From positions 62,001 through 126,000 of the forward strand of contig NZ_MKIO01000022.1 in assembly GCF_001938945.1 (NCBI RefSeq): 64,000 bases of DNA, read 5' to 3'. Below are positions 9,400 through 19,063 of the stretch, in pieces. The stretch comes from Xaviernesmea rhizosphaerae. GTDB taxonomy: Bacteria > Pseudomonadota > Alphaproteobacteria > Rhizobiales > Rhizobiaceae. A program made the position numbers and the translations under genes. The notes under the pieces are model-generated. The model ran no database searches. It had not been told where the DNA came from and saw nothing but the letters and a program-made list of their open reading frames with translations. Within the stretch, counting starts at the first letter, position 1, and every line of letters begins with the position of its first letter.

Positions 9400-10413
9400 A
9401 TGGTTGCGCGAAAGGTAAGCATCACGGACGTTGCAAAGGCGGCCGGCGTGTCAATTGCGACGGTGGATAGGGTTCTGAACAATCGTGGCGGCGTGCGCAC
9501 CGACAAGGAAGATCGTGTGTTGGCCGCCGCACGCGCGCTCGGCATCGACCGGGCGCTGGATCGCACGCCCTCGCGCACGTTGCGTGTGGCGGTGCTGATC
9601 CAGCCGCCCACCAACCCCTTTCACGCGTCGTTGCGCGAAGGCATTGATCTCGCTTCGCGGATGTACGCAACTTTGAACATCAAGTTTTTCGTGAAGCATA
9701 TTGATCCAACGAAGGTGGAGGCGATTGCCTCACTCGTTCATGCGTTAGGTCCTTACGACGGCCTCATTATCACCAGCCCGGACGATGAGCGAATTAGAGA
9801 AGCGATTTCAAAGATATCGCTGAAAATTCCGGTAGTGACCCTTGTGGATGATGTGGGGGGTTCTGGTCGCTCAGCACACATCGGACCCGACAATCGGCAA
9901 TGCGGGCGAGTAGCTGGAGACCTGATGGGACTTTTCCTTGGCAACGAAGGCGGTCAAGTCCTGATAATTGCTGGGTCGAAGGCTATCACCGGCCATCGTG
10001 AAAGAGAGGCAGGTTTTCGTGAAGTGATTTCCGAACGCTACCCTCTCTGTAGTGTTTATGCGGTCCTAGAGACCGGGGAAGATCAGGATAACGCAGGCCG
10101 CATCGTCGAACTCGCTTTTTTCAAGAATCGCGGCATTAAGGGAATTTATCATTTCTCGTCCGGAGCACTGTCCATCGTCAATGCTCTTCAACAAATGGGC
10201 AACCTCGAGCGCACCGTTGTCATTACTCACGAACTGACCTCAAATCGGAGGATGCTTCTTAGGGCGCGCAAGCTCCGCGCTGTTATTGACCAAAAGCCAT
10301 TGTTAGAAGCACGACTGGCTGTGGAAACAATGGCAAAGCTGCTTGGAAGACTAGCGGGCCAAGCGAGCTCGATCTCGACCGACATTCAAATATTCTTGAC
10401 TGAAAACGCTTAG
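9400..10413 (+). CDS. LacI-family transcriptional regulator
   Basis: The 337-residue regulator begins with a LacI helix-turn-helix (VSITDVAKAAGVSIATVDRV) at about residues 5-25. This is followed by a periplasmic-binding-protein-like sensor domain with segments such as LIQPPTNPFHASL and IAGSKAITGHRERE. The start at 9400 has GGAG upstream; an in-frame extension to 9271 would run through the operator region and is unlikely. It is transcribed away from the inositol-type importer operon and most likely represses it until the sugar or cyclitol effector binds. The effector is not known. Confidence 0.88.
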   Translation: MVARKVSITDVAKAAGVSIATVDRVLNNRGGVRTDKEDRVLAAARALGIDRALDRTPSRTLRVAVLIQPPTNPFHASLREGIDLASRMYATLNIKFFVKHIDPTKVEAIASLVHALGPYDGLIITSPDDERIREAISKISLKIPVVTLVDDVGGSGRSAHIGPDNRQCGRVAGDLMGLFLGNEGGQVLIIAGSKAITGHREREAGFREVISERYPLCSVYAVLETGEDQDNAGRIVELAFFKNRGIKGIYHFSSGALSIVNALQQMGNLERTVVITHELTSNRRMLLRARKLRAVIDQKPLLEARLAVETMAKLLGRLAGQASSISTDIQIFLTENA

Positions 10414-10678
10414 GATTTCGAGAAATTTCCTACTTGTGCGTGGTGCACAGTGTCCGTCGTCGGATGATCTGAGACTTTTTGGCTTTGGAAGAATGGAGTT
10501 TCCGGCTCGGTGTCCATGAAACCGACAGCAGGCCAAGGTGAACTTGTCTTTGGCATGACTTCTCCTCCTCCGGATCGGGAGGGGCCTGACCGCGCAAGTT
10601 CGTCATTCTCCTAACCAGGATGGCCGCGAAAACAGCGTCACCACTCTCAATTCCGCAACAGCCCATTTGCCCTGTTTT
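10414..10678. other. Intergenic stretch without recognised gene
   Basis: About 265 bases lie between the LacI gene and an IS3 remnant. A 78-codon frame exists on the minus strand (10430-10666), but I do not recognise its product and its composition is not gene-like. A GGAGGAG followed by an ATG near 10555 on the minus strand opens a short frame that I also cannot identify. The stretch is probably residue of an earlier insertion. Confidence 0.3.
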
Positions 10679-11047
10679 TTAACGGGATCGATCGCCTCCA
10701 ATAAGCAGTCGGCAACTCCCCTCCGGCGGCCAACGTAGCACAGCCCGCTTCTTCCGCGCACAGGCGGAGCAAAGCCCGCGATCGTTTTTTGGGATGTCGC
10801 GCCCCGCCTTCAACTTGGAGACTTCACGACGGAGCCGATCAATCTCAAGCTGCTCCGGCTTCATCTGGCCCTTTCTAGGAAACGACCGGCTGGGATCGTC
10901 GCCGTATTCGCGAACTAAAGTTAATGTGCGCAACACGTTCTCTTGGACATCACTGTCACGGGCCTCCTGGGCAACAGCGGCTCCGCGCTCGTTTAACAAC
11001 TTCCCCGCCTCAAGATTGTACTCGCGGCCGAACTTCCTTCTTTGCAT
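10679..11047 (-). pseudogene. IS3-family OrfA remnant
   Basis: The N-terminal 90 or so residues match an IS3-family OrfA: a helix-turn-helix start (MQRRKFGREYNLEA), a VREYG stretch and a leucine-zipper-like region (EQLEIDRLRREVSKLKAGRD). Compared with the usual pattern, the middle carries an altered stretch (VLRTLTLVREYG where VLRRWVREYG is typical). After about residue 90, where LKKAAAYF is expected, the frame changes to unrelated sequence. No OrfB follows at lower coordinates. This is a decayed insertion-sequence fragment; I cannot define its ends, though the upstream bases to about 11110 may belong to it. Confidence 0.65.
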
Positions 11048-11150
11048 TCACGCTCTCCGGTTCCAGGAGGAACGCCTTGACCCGGTGCCCGGGGGACCAG
11101 CGCCGGGCCAAAACTGCTATGGCGCGATCATCGAAACGGGCCTGTGTGTG

Positions 11151-11175
11151 GCACGCCTAACGAAAGCAGGCGTGC
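11151..11175 (-). terminator. 8-bp stem-loop past the chemoreceptor fragment
   Basis: A perfect 8-bp inverted repeat (11151-11158 and 11168-11175) with a 9-base loop lies 16 bases beyond the stop of the methyl-accepting chemotaxis fragment. No T run follows on the minus strand. It may be the original 3'-end hairpin of the chemoreceptor gene. Confidence 0.35.
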
Positions 11176-11190
11176 TTAAAACTCCGGCCA

Positions 11191-12000
11191 CTAGTCTGCC
11201 GACTTCAGAGCGGTGTTCCCCTGAACCAGATGAGCGACCTTGGAGGCGGTCTTCGGCGTATGACTCGGAACAACGCCCGACGCGACTGACTGGCTTGAAG
11301 ATGATTGGCGGGGCAACCCGGGCATGCTGCCGATCTTGAACTGGCCGAGAAGGGCGAACAATTGTTCGGCCTCTCGCGCGAGGCTGTGGGAGGCAGCTGA
11401 AGTTTCTTCGACCATCGCAGCGTTTTGCTGGGTGCCCTGATCGATGGTGTTGACGGCCGAGTTGATCTCCTTCAAGCCGGTCGCCTGTTCCTTCGAAGCC
11501 TCAACGATCGCTCCGACATTGCTGTCAACCTGAACAACCTGGCTCACGATCTCGCGGAGAGCCTTGCCGGTGTCGCCGACCAAGGTTACGCCACTCTTGA
11601 CGTGGTCATTGGATGTGTTGATAAGTTCCTTGATTTCCTTGGCTGCCTTCGCTGAACGCTGGGCGAGTTCCCGCACCTCCTGGGCGACGACGGCAAAGCC
11701 TTTCCCCGCCTCACCGGCACGTGCCGCCTCAACGCCAGCATTCAGCGCGAGAAGGTTCGTCTGGAAAGCGATCTCATCAATGACCCCTATGATATTGCCA
11801 ATCTCGCCGGCAGACTCTTCGATCTTGCCCATCGCATCGACCGCATGGCCGACGACCTTGCCGGAGTTCTCGGCATGCTCCTTCGTGCGCCGAACCAGGG
11901 ATCCGGCCTCTTGCGCTCGATGGCTAGAGTCACGGACTGTCGTTGTAATCTGCTCCAGCGCAGCAGCAGTTTCCTCCACAGATGCGGCCCGCCGCCGCCA
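11191..12000 (-). pseudogene. Methyl-accepting chemotaxis protein, C-terminal signalling fragment
   Basis: The frame encodes the cytoplasmic signalling hairpin of a chemoreceptor. It has the first methylation helix ([13 protein letters not shown]), the nearly invariant tip ([23 protein letters not shown], split here by my reading at about residues 66-88 of the fragment) and the return helix with [13 protein letters not shown]. Sensor, transmembrane and HAMP parts are missing. The reading frame continues upstream to about 12000 (RAASVEET), where it meets the truncated AbiEii gene. The breakpoint looks like a recombination junction. Without a membrane anchor, and probably without a promoter, it is unlikely to work. 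Confidence 0.85.
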
Positions 12001-12266
12001 GCTATGCGGCGAGCATCGAGCCCTGCAATCCCGCCATTGGCGGCGGCGGTGATGAGGTCCAGCGCTTCGTCGATCTCGGCCAAACTCTCCATGCGGTCCC
12101 GGACTGGCAAACAGGTCAGGTCGATATCAACCGAGAGCCGAGGCATGTCGCGATAGAACAAATTGAATGCAGTTCTGCCCTTCAGCGAGAAGACCTTCTC
12201 AGTTGCGATAAAGGGGTGAAGCCGTATCAACAGCGCAACCTGGGCGGCATATGATTCACGGGCCAT
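12001..12266 (-). pseudogene. AbiEii nucleotidyltransferase toxin, 5' fragment
   Basis: From the ATG at 12266 the frame starts MARESYAAQVALL and contains [19 protein letters not shown] followed by an IDLT acidic motif. This is the nucleotidyltransferase core of the type IV AbiE toxin (AbiEii / DUF1814, normally 250-300 residues). Recognisable AbiEii sequence ends about 75-85 residues in, where the chemoreceptor fragment begins. The start overlaps the original stop of the AbiEi gene by 11 bases (12256-12266), the usual coupled layout of antitoxin and toxin. It is truncated and presumably inactive. Confidence 0.8.
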
Positions 12267-13069
12267 CGGCAGTTCCTGAGGTTTCCACAAAATTCGAGGG
12301 CCATGATGCGGTAGCGGGGGTGAATTTTGCCACCCTTCACGCGGGCGCGGTCGCCCGTGCCCAGCTTGAAGTCATCGGGATTGAGGCGTTCACGCGACGA
12401 ATGCTTACGGCGCTCTGCGAACACAAAGAACAGGCGTCTGACCTTGATCTCCCGGCAGCTCTGCAGCAGCGCCGTCAAGCGGCGCTAACTGAGCGTGGCC
12501 AACCTTTTAAATACCATATCGAGATTGTGGAAGCTCTCTTGGGCGGGGAGTTCGTCGAGGGCTTACAGTAGGGCGCGCTCCGGTAGCGACATTAGAAGCG
12601 CCCGACCGCAAGGCGTCGTACGGGCGTTGGCAGACTTGTTCTCGGTAGGGCCCAAATCTGGATCGGTGAACAGGGACCTGCCGCGGGCAATTAGGGGCGC
12701 GTCGGGTTTCAAGCGCGGTACCCATGACGGGATATCATCGTCATAGAGCCATACAGGTGCGGGAGCTTCCAACGGCAAGTAGTGGCGATATCCCTGCTCG
12801 CAGAGGGCAGTGATGCCCCTGGCATGTATCTTGTAGCTCATGATGTGCAGGAGCGAGAGTAGGCACGTGCTCCAGCCAAGCGGCGCTGGATGTGGCCTAG
12901 GGCGACGGAAGACGCCGCGCTCGAGGCGCTCCAGCCCTCCACTCTCAACATACTTTCGCGTGAGGAAGCGGCTGATGCCTTGACTCACTAGCCAACGTGC
13001 GTCCGCGACAAAGCCTGCCGGGACAGCTTCCAAGGCATTCTTTAGCTTGATTTCCTTCGGTGTATTCAT
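12256..13069 (-). pseudogene. AbiEi antitoxin, decayed
   Basis: From the ATG at 13069 the frame (MNTPKEIKLKNALEAV) encodes the AbiEi winged-helix N-terminal domain and the middle of the antitoxin. It then meets an in-frame TAA at 12563-12565 and an in-frame TAG at 12485-12487. The same frame continues beyond both stops with the C-terminal domain (TALLQSCREIKVRRLFFVF, ERLNPDDFKLGTGDR, GGKIHPRYRIM). A small frameshift near 12290 then displaces the natural end, which would have overlapped the toxin start. At least three lesions are therefore present. AbiE is a type IV toxin-antitoxin system that aborts phage infection. Confidence 0.82.
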
Positions 13070-13421
13070 GGTACACATAATAACATTGGCTCGAAGAAAC
13101 GAACCAGGGCTCTTTGTAGATCTTATGAAAGAGTACAAGGCGAACTTAAAAACCTGGCTTTTCAAATATAACGACAAGTCGGAGACCCAGATTATTACTT
13201 CATCGCAGTGGACTGGAATGCGCCCGTCTTCCAGCCGCGCTGGTCCGCAATGGAGGAATATGAACCAACGACCCTCCACTACGTAGGATGCTTGCCGACC
13301 GAAAATCTAGCCAGTCCATGCAAACGGTTTATTTAGGGTGTCCGGAAAGAGGCCGTATGCGGTCTATACGTTTTTGCGTTGATTTGCACTGAGATTTCTC
13401 AATGCAAATCAACGATCATGC
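13070..13421. other. Gap of about 350 bases, with a 12-bp stem-loop at 13377-13414
   Basis: No recognisable gene is present. The stretch includes the presumed promoter of the decayed AbiEi gene. A perfect 12-bp inverted repeat (13377-13388 and 13403-13414; arms CGTTGATTTGCA / TGCAAATCAACG, 14-base loop with a small inner stem) lies just after the stop of the sugar-binding-protein gene at 13422, where a terminator is expected. It is flanked by T5 on the plus strand (A5 when read on the minus strand), so it does not fit a minus-strand intrinsic terminator exactly. Confidence 0.45.
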
Positions 13422-14552
13422 TTACTTCTTGCCGCCCCAGCGCTCCGGGTAGCCCGGCAGGTCCTGGCAACCGCACAGGCTGTAGTGCAGCGGCGGCATG
13501 CGCTCGTCGATGTACTGTGTCAGCACGTCTTCGGTGATCGCCGGCTGCGGAAGCACCCACTCCGGACCGGGAACAGACTTGCCATCCAGAACGTCAAGGG
13601 CCGCGATGACGGCGGTGCGCCACTGGTAGGTCGGATAGGACGGTGCGATGGCCGTCAGCTTGTCGGCTTTCCACTTGCGCAGGAAGTCCTGCTGGTCCTC
13701 GCCGCTGATCACGGGATAAGGCAGCCCGGCATCCTCGAAGGCTTCGAGCGCGGCCGTCGCCGTGTCGCCGGCGTCCATCCAGATCGCATCGATCTTCTCG
13801 CCGCGATTGATGTAATCCTCGACGACCGCCTTGGTTTTCGCGCGGTCGCTGCCTGTAAACTCCGAGCCGATGACATTGAGCCCGGCTTCGTCGAAGATGG
13901 TCTTGGCGGCCGAATAGCGCGTCTCGAGCACATCGACGCCGGGGACGATGCGCAGGGCGAGAACGTTGTCGCCCTTCTTGAGCTTGCTGGCGATGAACTC
14001 GCCCGAGGTGATGCCGAAGCCGTAGCCGCCGACCGGATGGATGTAGGTGACGGGGCAGGAGGTGTTGACGCCACGGTCGAAGACGATGATGGGAAGCTTC
14101 GCGCAGGCGGCCTCGACGGCCGGGGTCAGCGCAGCCGTCGTGTTGGGCGAGACGATCAGCGCGTCGCACTTTCCGCCGCTCACGAGCGCCTCGATATCGG
14201 AGATCTGCTTGTCGTCCTTGCCCTCGGCATCGACGACGATCAACTCCTTGAGGCGGTCCTTGTGCAGTTCGGCTTCAGCCGTGAGATTGTTGAGGCCGAC
14301 AACGCGCCAGGGGTTGAAGACGCCAGCATTGGAGAAGCAGAGCGTGACCTGGCCGTCCTTTTTGTACTTGGCCGTATCGACCATGCTGTCGCCGAGGTGC
14401 TGCGCCCAAGGCTGGCCTTCCGGCCCCTGCGGCGTCATCGCCAGCAACTCCCGCTGCTTCTTGAACTCAGCCGGATCGTTGAAATCCTGCGCAAGCGCAT
14501 GACCGGCGAATGTCAATGCGACGGTGGTCGCCAGAAGTGTCCTCAGTGTCAT
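13422..14552 (-). CDS. Periplasmic sugar-binding protein of ABC importer (RbsB-like)
   Basis: The 376-residue protein has a Sec signal peptide (MTLRTLLATTVALTFAGHA, cleavage around ALAQD) and a Peripla_BP_4 fold with VTLCFSNAGVFNPWR at the start of the domain, SPNTTAALTPAVEAAC in the middle and SGEDQQDFL later. It is longer than typical RbsB by an N-terminal insert of about 50 residues. Two cysteines near the C-terminus (LCGCQDLPG) are unusual. It would deliver an unknown sugar to the two permeases and the ATPase encoded upstream in the same operon. A GGAGGAGG ribosome-binding site precedes the ATG. Confidence 0.85.
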   Translation of the reverse strand: MTLRTLLATTVALTFAGHALAQDFNDPAEFKKQRELLAMTPQGPEGQPWAQHLGDSMVDTAKYKKDGQVTLCFSNAGVFNPWRVVGLNNLTAEAELHKDRLKELIVVDAEGKDDKQISDIEALVSGGKCDALIVSPNTTAALTPAVEAACAKLPIIVFDRGVNTSCPVTYIHPVGGYGFGITSGEFIASKLKKGDNVLALRIVPGVDVLETRYSAAKTIFDEAGLNVIGSEFTGSDRAKTKAVVEDYINRGEKIDAIWMDAGDTATAALEAFEDAGLPYPVISGEDQQDFLRKWKADKLTAIAPSYPTYQWRTAVIAALDVLDGKSVPGPEWVLPQPAITEDVLTQYIDERMPPLHYSLCGCQDLPGYPERWGGKK

Positions 14553-14606
14553 GTCGTCCTCCTCCAGAATGCCGGCCTTGCCGGCGGTTGTGATAGCGAA
14601 TGCCGG

Positions 14607-15590
14607 TCAGGTCCGGCGGCGGCGGCGCCAGGCGGTGACGGCGACAGCGGCGATCAGGATGACACCTTGGATGCTGTCCCTGAACGCCTGCGGCAGGCCT
14701 AGGAGATTGAGCAAGGTGAAAAGAGCAAAGAGGCTCAGTGCGCCGAAGGTCGCGCTCCAGATCGAACCGCGCCCTCCCAGCAGTTGCGCGCCGCCGATCA
14801 CGCAGGCCGCGATTGCCTGCAGTTCCAGCCCCTCCCCGGCATTGACCGAGACGCCGGAGAAACCGCCGAGCAGGATGCCGGCCGTGACAGCCGAAACCGC
14901 AGAAACCACGAAGGCGATGATGCGGGTCGCAGCAACAGGCGCCCCGGCCAGTTCCGAGGCCCGTGGATTGTCGCCGACGGCGAGGGCCCGCTTGCCATAG
15001 ACGGTGCCGTTCAGGCCGAACCAGGCGAGCGTGACGAAGCCGACGAGAACGACCACGGCGACCGGCAGGGTCCCCAGCCCCGGAACGTCGCGCCAGACGA
15101 GCCGTCCGAGATTGCGGAAATTGTCCGGCAGGTCGCCGCGTGCCGCGCCGCCCGACCAGGCGAGCGCCAGCCCGTTGACGAGCAGCATCGTTCCGAGGGT
15201 CGTGATGATCGAGGGCACCTTGAGGAAGGCGACCACGAGACCGTTCATCAGTCCGACGGCAATGCCCATCCCGTAGAGCACACCGATGACGGCCCAGGTG
15301 ATCTCCGGATCGCCGTTGATGAGTATTGACGCCGCCAGGACAACCAGCGTCGCGACAGCGCCCATCGACAGATCGAAACCACCCGTCAGGATCACATAAA
15401 GCTGGCCGCAGGCAAGGATCACCAGCGGCGCCGCGCGCCGCAGGAAATTCATGAAGAGGCCGGGTTCGAGATATGTCGGCTGGAAAAGCACGATCGCTGC
15501 GTAGAGGACGATGAACATGACCAGACCGGCATTGAGGGCGATGCGCCCCGCCCGGCGGCGAGAGGGGGTCGTCTGGGGAACGCGCGTCAT
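14607..15590 (-). CDS. Sugar ABC transporter permease (RbsC-like), second subunit
   Basis: This 327-residue multi-spanning protein of the BPD_transp_2 family has the signatures LTGGFDLSMGA near residue 70 and IGGAQLLGGRGS near residue 265. It overlaps the preceding permease gene by 4 bases, so translation is coupled. The two permeases probably form a heterodimeric channel. The C-terminus is a run of arginines (WRRRRRT). The substrate is not predictable from the permease. Confidence 0.86.
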   Translation of the reverse strand: MTRVPQTTPSRRRAGRIALNAGLVMFIVLYAAIVLFQPTYLEPGLFMNFLRRAAPLVILACGQLYVILTGGFDLSMGAVATLVVLAASILINGDPEITWAVIGVLYGMGIAVGLMNGLVVAFLKVPSIITTLGTMLLVNGLALAWSGGAARGDLPDNFRNLGRLVWRDVPGLGTLPVAVVVLVGFVTLAWFGLNGTVYGKRALAVGDNPRASELAGAPVAATRIIAFVVSAVSAVTAGILLGGFSGVSVNAGEGLELQAIAACVIGGAQLLGGRGSIWSATFGALSLFALFTLLNLLGLPQAFRDSIQGVILIAAVAVTAWRRRRRT

Positions 15591-16555
15591 GCCACATGTC
15601 CCTTCGCGCGAACGGCGTGCACGGCGACGGCCGCGATGACGATGACGCCCCGCAGGACCTGCTTCAGGAAAGCATCGATGCCAAGCATGTTGAAGCTCGC
15701 GTCCAGGGTCGCAAAAAGCAGGACGCCTGCCAGCGTACCCGCGACGCCGCCTTTGCCGCCGGCGAGGATGGTGCCGCCGATGACGGTCACCGCGATGGAT
15801 TCCAGGTCATAGAGGCCATCCCGCCCGATCCAGGGCGTACCCGATTGCAGCCGCGCCGCCAGATAGAGACCGCCCGCGCCGGCAAACAGGCTGGCCACCA
15901 TGTGCGCCGAGAGAGTGACGCGCTCGGTGCGAATGCCTGCAAGACGCGCGCCATCGGGGTTGCCGCCGACAGCATAGATGCGCGCACCAAAAAGCGTGCG
16001 GTCCAGCACGAAGGCTGCCGCAAGCGAGAGGGATGCGAGAAGCAGCAGCGGATAGGGTATGCCGAGGACGCCGCCATAGGCGAGGATCTGGAATTCGCGT
16101 GCCACGGTCCCTTGCAGCGCGCCGAAGGAGGCCGCCAGCACTCCCTGGATGATGAGACCCGTGCCGAGCGTCGCGATCAGAGGATTGATGCCGCCATAGG
16201 CCACGAGCGCGCCGTTGACGAAGCCGACGATGGCGCACAGACCGAGACAGGCAATGACGGCCGGTACGATCATCGCCGGGTCACCCTGCATGAGATGCGA
16301 GGCGAGCACCGCGACGGCGCTGATCAGCGCTGCGACCGAAAGATCGATCGAGCCGACGAGGATGACGAAGGTCTGGCCGAGCGCCACGAGCCCGAGCGCC
16401 ACCATGCGCTGAAGAAGGCCGGTCGCACCCTGCCAGCTCAATTGTGCGGTTTCCCCGGTAGAGAGCGCCACGACGACGAAGAGGCCGATGGACATCAGCG
16501 CGAGAAGCAGGGCAACCGGCATGCCCACGTTGAGTTTTACGGCGGACTGGCTCAT
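15587..16555 (-). CDS. Sugar ABC transporter permease (RbsC-like), first subunit
   Basis: The 322-residue integral membrane protein belongs to the RbsC family, with LVGSIDLSVAAL near residue 65 and IGGTILAGGKGG near residue 265. Its start overlaps the ATPase stop by 4 bases and its end overlaps the next permease by 4 bases. Such tight packing means equal synthesis of both permeases. It is paralogous to its neighbour at moderate identity, which fits a heterodimer and an old duplication. Confidence 0.86.
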   Translation of the reverse strand: MSQSAVKLNVGMPVALLLALMSIGLFVVVALSTGETAQLSWQGATGLLQRMVALGLVALGQTFVILVGSIDLSVAALISAVAVLASHLMQGDPAMIVPAVIACLGLCAIVGFVNGALVAYGGINPLIATLGTGLIIQGVLAASFGALQGTVAREFQILAYGGVLGIPYPLLLLASLSLAAAFVLDRTLFGARIYAVGGNPDGARLAGIRTERVTLSAHMVASLFAGAGGLYLAARLQSGTPWIGRDGLYDLESIAVTVIGGTILAGGKGGVAGTLAGVLLFATLDASFNMLGIDAFLKQVLRGVIVIAAVAVHAVRAKGHVA

Positions 16556-18069
16556 GCGACGGTCCTTCCAAGGGCAGGACCGGAAAGGCCGAGGGCGAGA
16601 TTCATGATGTCCTCCTCGCCGGCCCCGCGGGCGACGGAACCCGAAATGCGGCCCTGGTGCATGACGATGACCCGGTCGGCGATGCCGATGAGTTCGGGCA
16701 TGTCGGAGGAGACGACGACGATGCCACGACCGGAATCGGCGAAGCTGCGCATCGTCTCGTAGATGGCCGCCTTGGCCGCAATGTCGATTCCCCGCGTCGG
16801 TTCGACGAAGACGAGGATCTGCGAGGCCTGCTCCAGCCAGCGCACGATGATCGCCTTCTGCTGGTTGCCCCCCGACAGCGTTCCGATCTCCTGGCCGAAA
16901 TCGGCCGCGCGCACATCCATGGTCCGCAGCGTCTCGTCGATTTTCGCATTGCCGAGGGCGCCCTTAAACGGCCGCGTGAACAGGCCCGCCATCGAACGGA
17001 GCGTCAGAAGCGCATTGTCGCGCACGGACTGGCGCAGGGCGAGGCCCTCGCGTTTGCGATCCCCTGGCAGGTAGCCGATGCCGGCCGCCGTCGCCTGCCT
17101 CGGCGTGCGAAGCGCTGTCGGTTTCCCGCCAAGCATCATCGTTCCGCCGGCAAATGGCGCGTCTCCCACAAGCGCCGACGCCAGTGCACCCTTGCCGGAA
17201 TCTTCAAGGCCAGCGACGCCGATGATCTCGCCCGCCCGCACCTCGAAGGCGATTTCATCCAAGGCCGCATTGTTGCCGCCCGCAACGGCCAGCAGAACCT
17301 TGCCCGGCGGCGAGACCGGCGCGGGTGGATAGAACTCCTTCAGGTCGCGCCCGACCATGGCACGCACGATCTCCGTCACCGGCGCAGAGTCCGCCCGACG
17401 TGTCCAGACCTTTCGTCCGTCCTTGAGGATGGTGATGCGATCGGCAATCGCCGTCACCTCGGGCATGCGGTGAGAGATGTAGACGATAGCGACGCCCTCC
17501 CGCCGCAGGGTGGAGACGAGCGCGAGAAGGGTTCGGCTGTCGCGCTCGTCGAGCGCGGCCGTCGGTTCGTCCATCACGAGGATACGCGCGTCGAGAAGCA
17601 GCGCCTTGGCGATTTCCACCAGTTGCTGGAGCGCGATGGAAAGCGATGAGACCAGCGTTCGCGGATCGATCTCGGCGCCGATCCGCTTGAGGAGAAGAGC
17701 CGCTTTCCGGTGCATCGCGGCCTTGTCCAGGAAGCCGCGGCGAACGATTTCGCGCCCCATGAAGATGTTTTCCGTCACGCTGCGATGCGGCAGCAGGCTG
17801 AGCTCCTGGTGGATGATCGCAATACCCATTTCGGCCGCCTGCCGGGGATGGGTGAAATGGATCGCGCGACCGGCGACCTCAATGGTGCCGGCATCCGGAC
17901 GGTAGCTGCCGCCGAGGATCTTCATCAGTGTCGATTTTCCGGCGCCGTTTTCGCCGCAGATGGCGTGCACCTCCCCGGCAACGCACTCGAAGTCGACACC
18001 ATCCAGCGCGCGCACGCCCGGAAAGGCCTTCGAGATCCCCGTCATGCTGAGAGCGGGCGAGACCGTCAT
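16552..18069 (-). CDS. Sugar ABC transporter ATPase, two nucleotide-binding domains
   Basis: The 505-residue tandem ATPase (RbsA/MglA class) has Walker [10 protein letters not shown] and Walker B ILVMDEPTAAL in the first domain. The second half has a degenerate Walker A region (GLEDSGKGAL), signature LSGGNQQK and Walker B ILVFVEPTRG, in which valine replaces the usual aspartate before the glutamate. The ATG at 18069 overlaps the isomerase stop as ATGA, so I prefer it to the longer frame starting at 18096. It energises the importer with the two permeases downstream. Confidence 0.87.
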   Translation of the reverse strand: MTVSPALSMTGISKAFPGVRALDGVDFECVAGEVHAICGENGAGKSTLMKILGGSYRPDAGTIEVAGRAIHFTHPRQAAEMGIAIIHQELSLLPHRSVTENIFMGREIVRRGFLDKAAMHRKAALLLKRIGAEIDPRTLVSSLSIALQQLVEIAKALLLDARILVMDEPTAALDERDSRTLLALVSTLRREGVAIVYISHRMPEVTAIADRITILKDGRKVWTRRADSAPVTEIVRAMVGRDLKEFYPPAPVSPPGKVLLAVAGGNNAALDEIAFEVRAGEIIGVAGLEDSGKGALASALVGDAPFAGGTMMLGGKPTALRTPRQATAAGIGYLPGDRKREGLALRQSVRDNALLTLRSMAGLFTRPFKGALGNAKIDETLRTMDVRAADFGQEIGTLSGGNQQKAIIVRWLEQASQILVFVEPTRGIDIAAKAAIYETMRSFADSGRGIVVVSSDMPELIGIADRVIVMHQGRISGSVARGAGEEDIMNLALGLSGPALGRTVA

Positions 18070-18926
18070 GCCAACCGGTCTCCGGCAGCCGCCCATTCGC
18101 GGCGAATGAAGGCGATGCTGTCGGCGAACAGAGCGTCGAGATCATCGAAGAGGTCGCGCCAAACGCGCGTCGCACCCGCCAGTTCCGGAAGGGCGCGGCC
18201 GAAGGCTTCCACCGTCAGCCAGCCGTCGTAACCACAGCGTCGCAAGGCATCGAAATGCGCAGCGAAGGGCACGTGGCCGGTGCCGGGCACACCACGGTCG
18301 TTCTCCGAGACATGGTAGTGATTGATTTCCCGGTGATGCCGCTCGAAGGTCGCCGGCGGATCCTTTTCCTCTATGTTGGCGTGGAACGTATCGAACATAT
18401 AGCCGTAATTGGGGTGATTGACGGCCTGATGGATCGCCGATGCCTGGGCGATCGTCGACATCAGGTAGCACTCGAAGCGATTGACGGCCTCGGCCGAAAT
18501 ACGGATACCGGCGGGCGCCGCATGCTCTGCCATGGCCCGCATCGCCTCGACGCAATGGTCGAATTCGGCGGCGGTCGGCGCCAGACCGGTAAAAATCCCA
18601 ACCGGGGAATGAATGGGACCGGCAATGATCTCCCCGCCCATGGCGGCGGTGCAATCGATGATCCAGCGGTGTCGGTCGCGGGCCTTGAGACGCACCGCAG
18701 CGTCAGGGCTCACTGGATTGGCCTCCGCGGTCGCCACGGCGGCCGCGCCAGCGGAAAGACCGATATCGGAGAGCAGCTTGCCCAGGCTGCGATAGTGATG
18801 CTCGTTGCCGGAAAAAACGGGAATCTCGACAGCATCGTAGCCGAGCGCCTTCAGCCGCTCCAGCTGACACGCGTGCTGCTCGCCGATCTCAGCGCCGATT
18901 ACCAGCAGGTTGAAAGCCACTTTCAC
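18066..18926 (-). CDS. Sugar phosphate isomerase/epimerase (TIM barrel)
   Basis: This is a 286-residue AP_endonuc_2 family protein. I choose the GTG at 18926 as start (MKVAFNLLV) because GGGAGG lies just ahead; the upstream in-frame extension to 19019 enters the divergent promoter region. Likely metal-site segments are ISAEAVNRFE, MFDTFHANIEEKD, YHVSENDRG and LTVEAFG. D-psicose/tagatose 3-epimerases and related keto-sugar epimerases look like this. As first gene of the operon it probably converts the imported sugar. Substrate unknown. Confidence 0.82.
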   Translation of the reverse strand: MKVAFNLLVIGAEIGEQHACQLERLKALGYDAVEIPVFSGNEHHYRSLGKLLSDIGLSAGAAAVATAEANPVSPDAAVRLKARDRHRWIIDCTAAMGGEIIAGPIHSPVGIFTGLAPTAAEFDHCVEAMRAMAEHAAPAGIRISAEAVNRFECYLMSTIAQASAIHQAVNHPNYGYMFDTFHANIEEKDPPATFERHHREINHYHVSENDRGVPGTGHVPFAAHFDALRRCGYDGWLTVEAFGRALPELAGATRVWRDLFDDLDALFADSIAFIRREWAAAGDRLA

Positions 18927-19063
18927 AACAGTCCTCCCGTCACCGCGAAGCGCGTCTGCTGCGCGCCTTTCCGGTTGACCCCACAATGACAGGCTTGACT
19001 CGGCAATGCTTGCGGACAAAAACAGTGGTAAATTTCTTAAGTCACTGTGTTGGGAGGCGCAAC

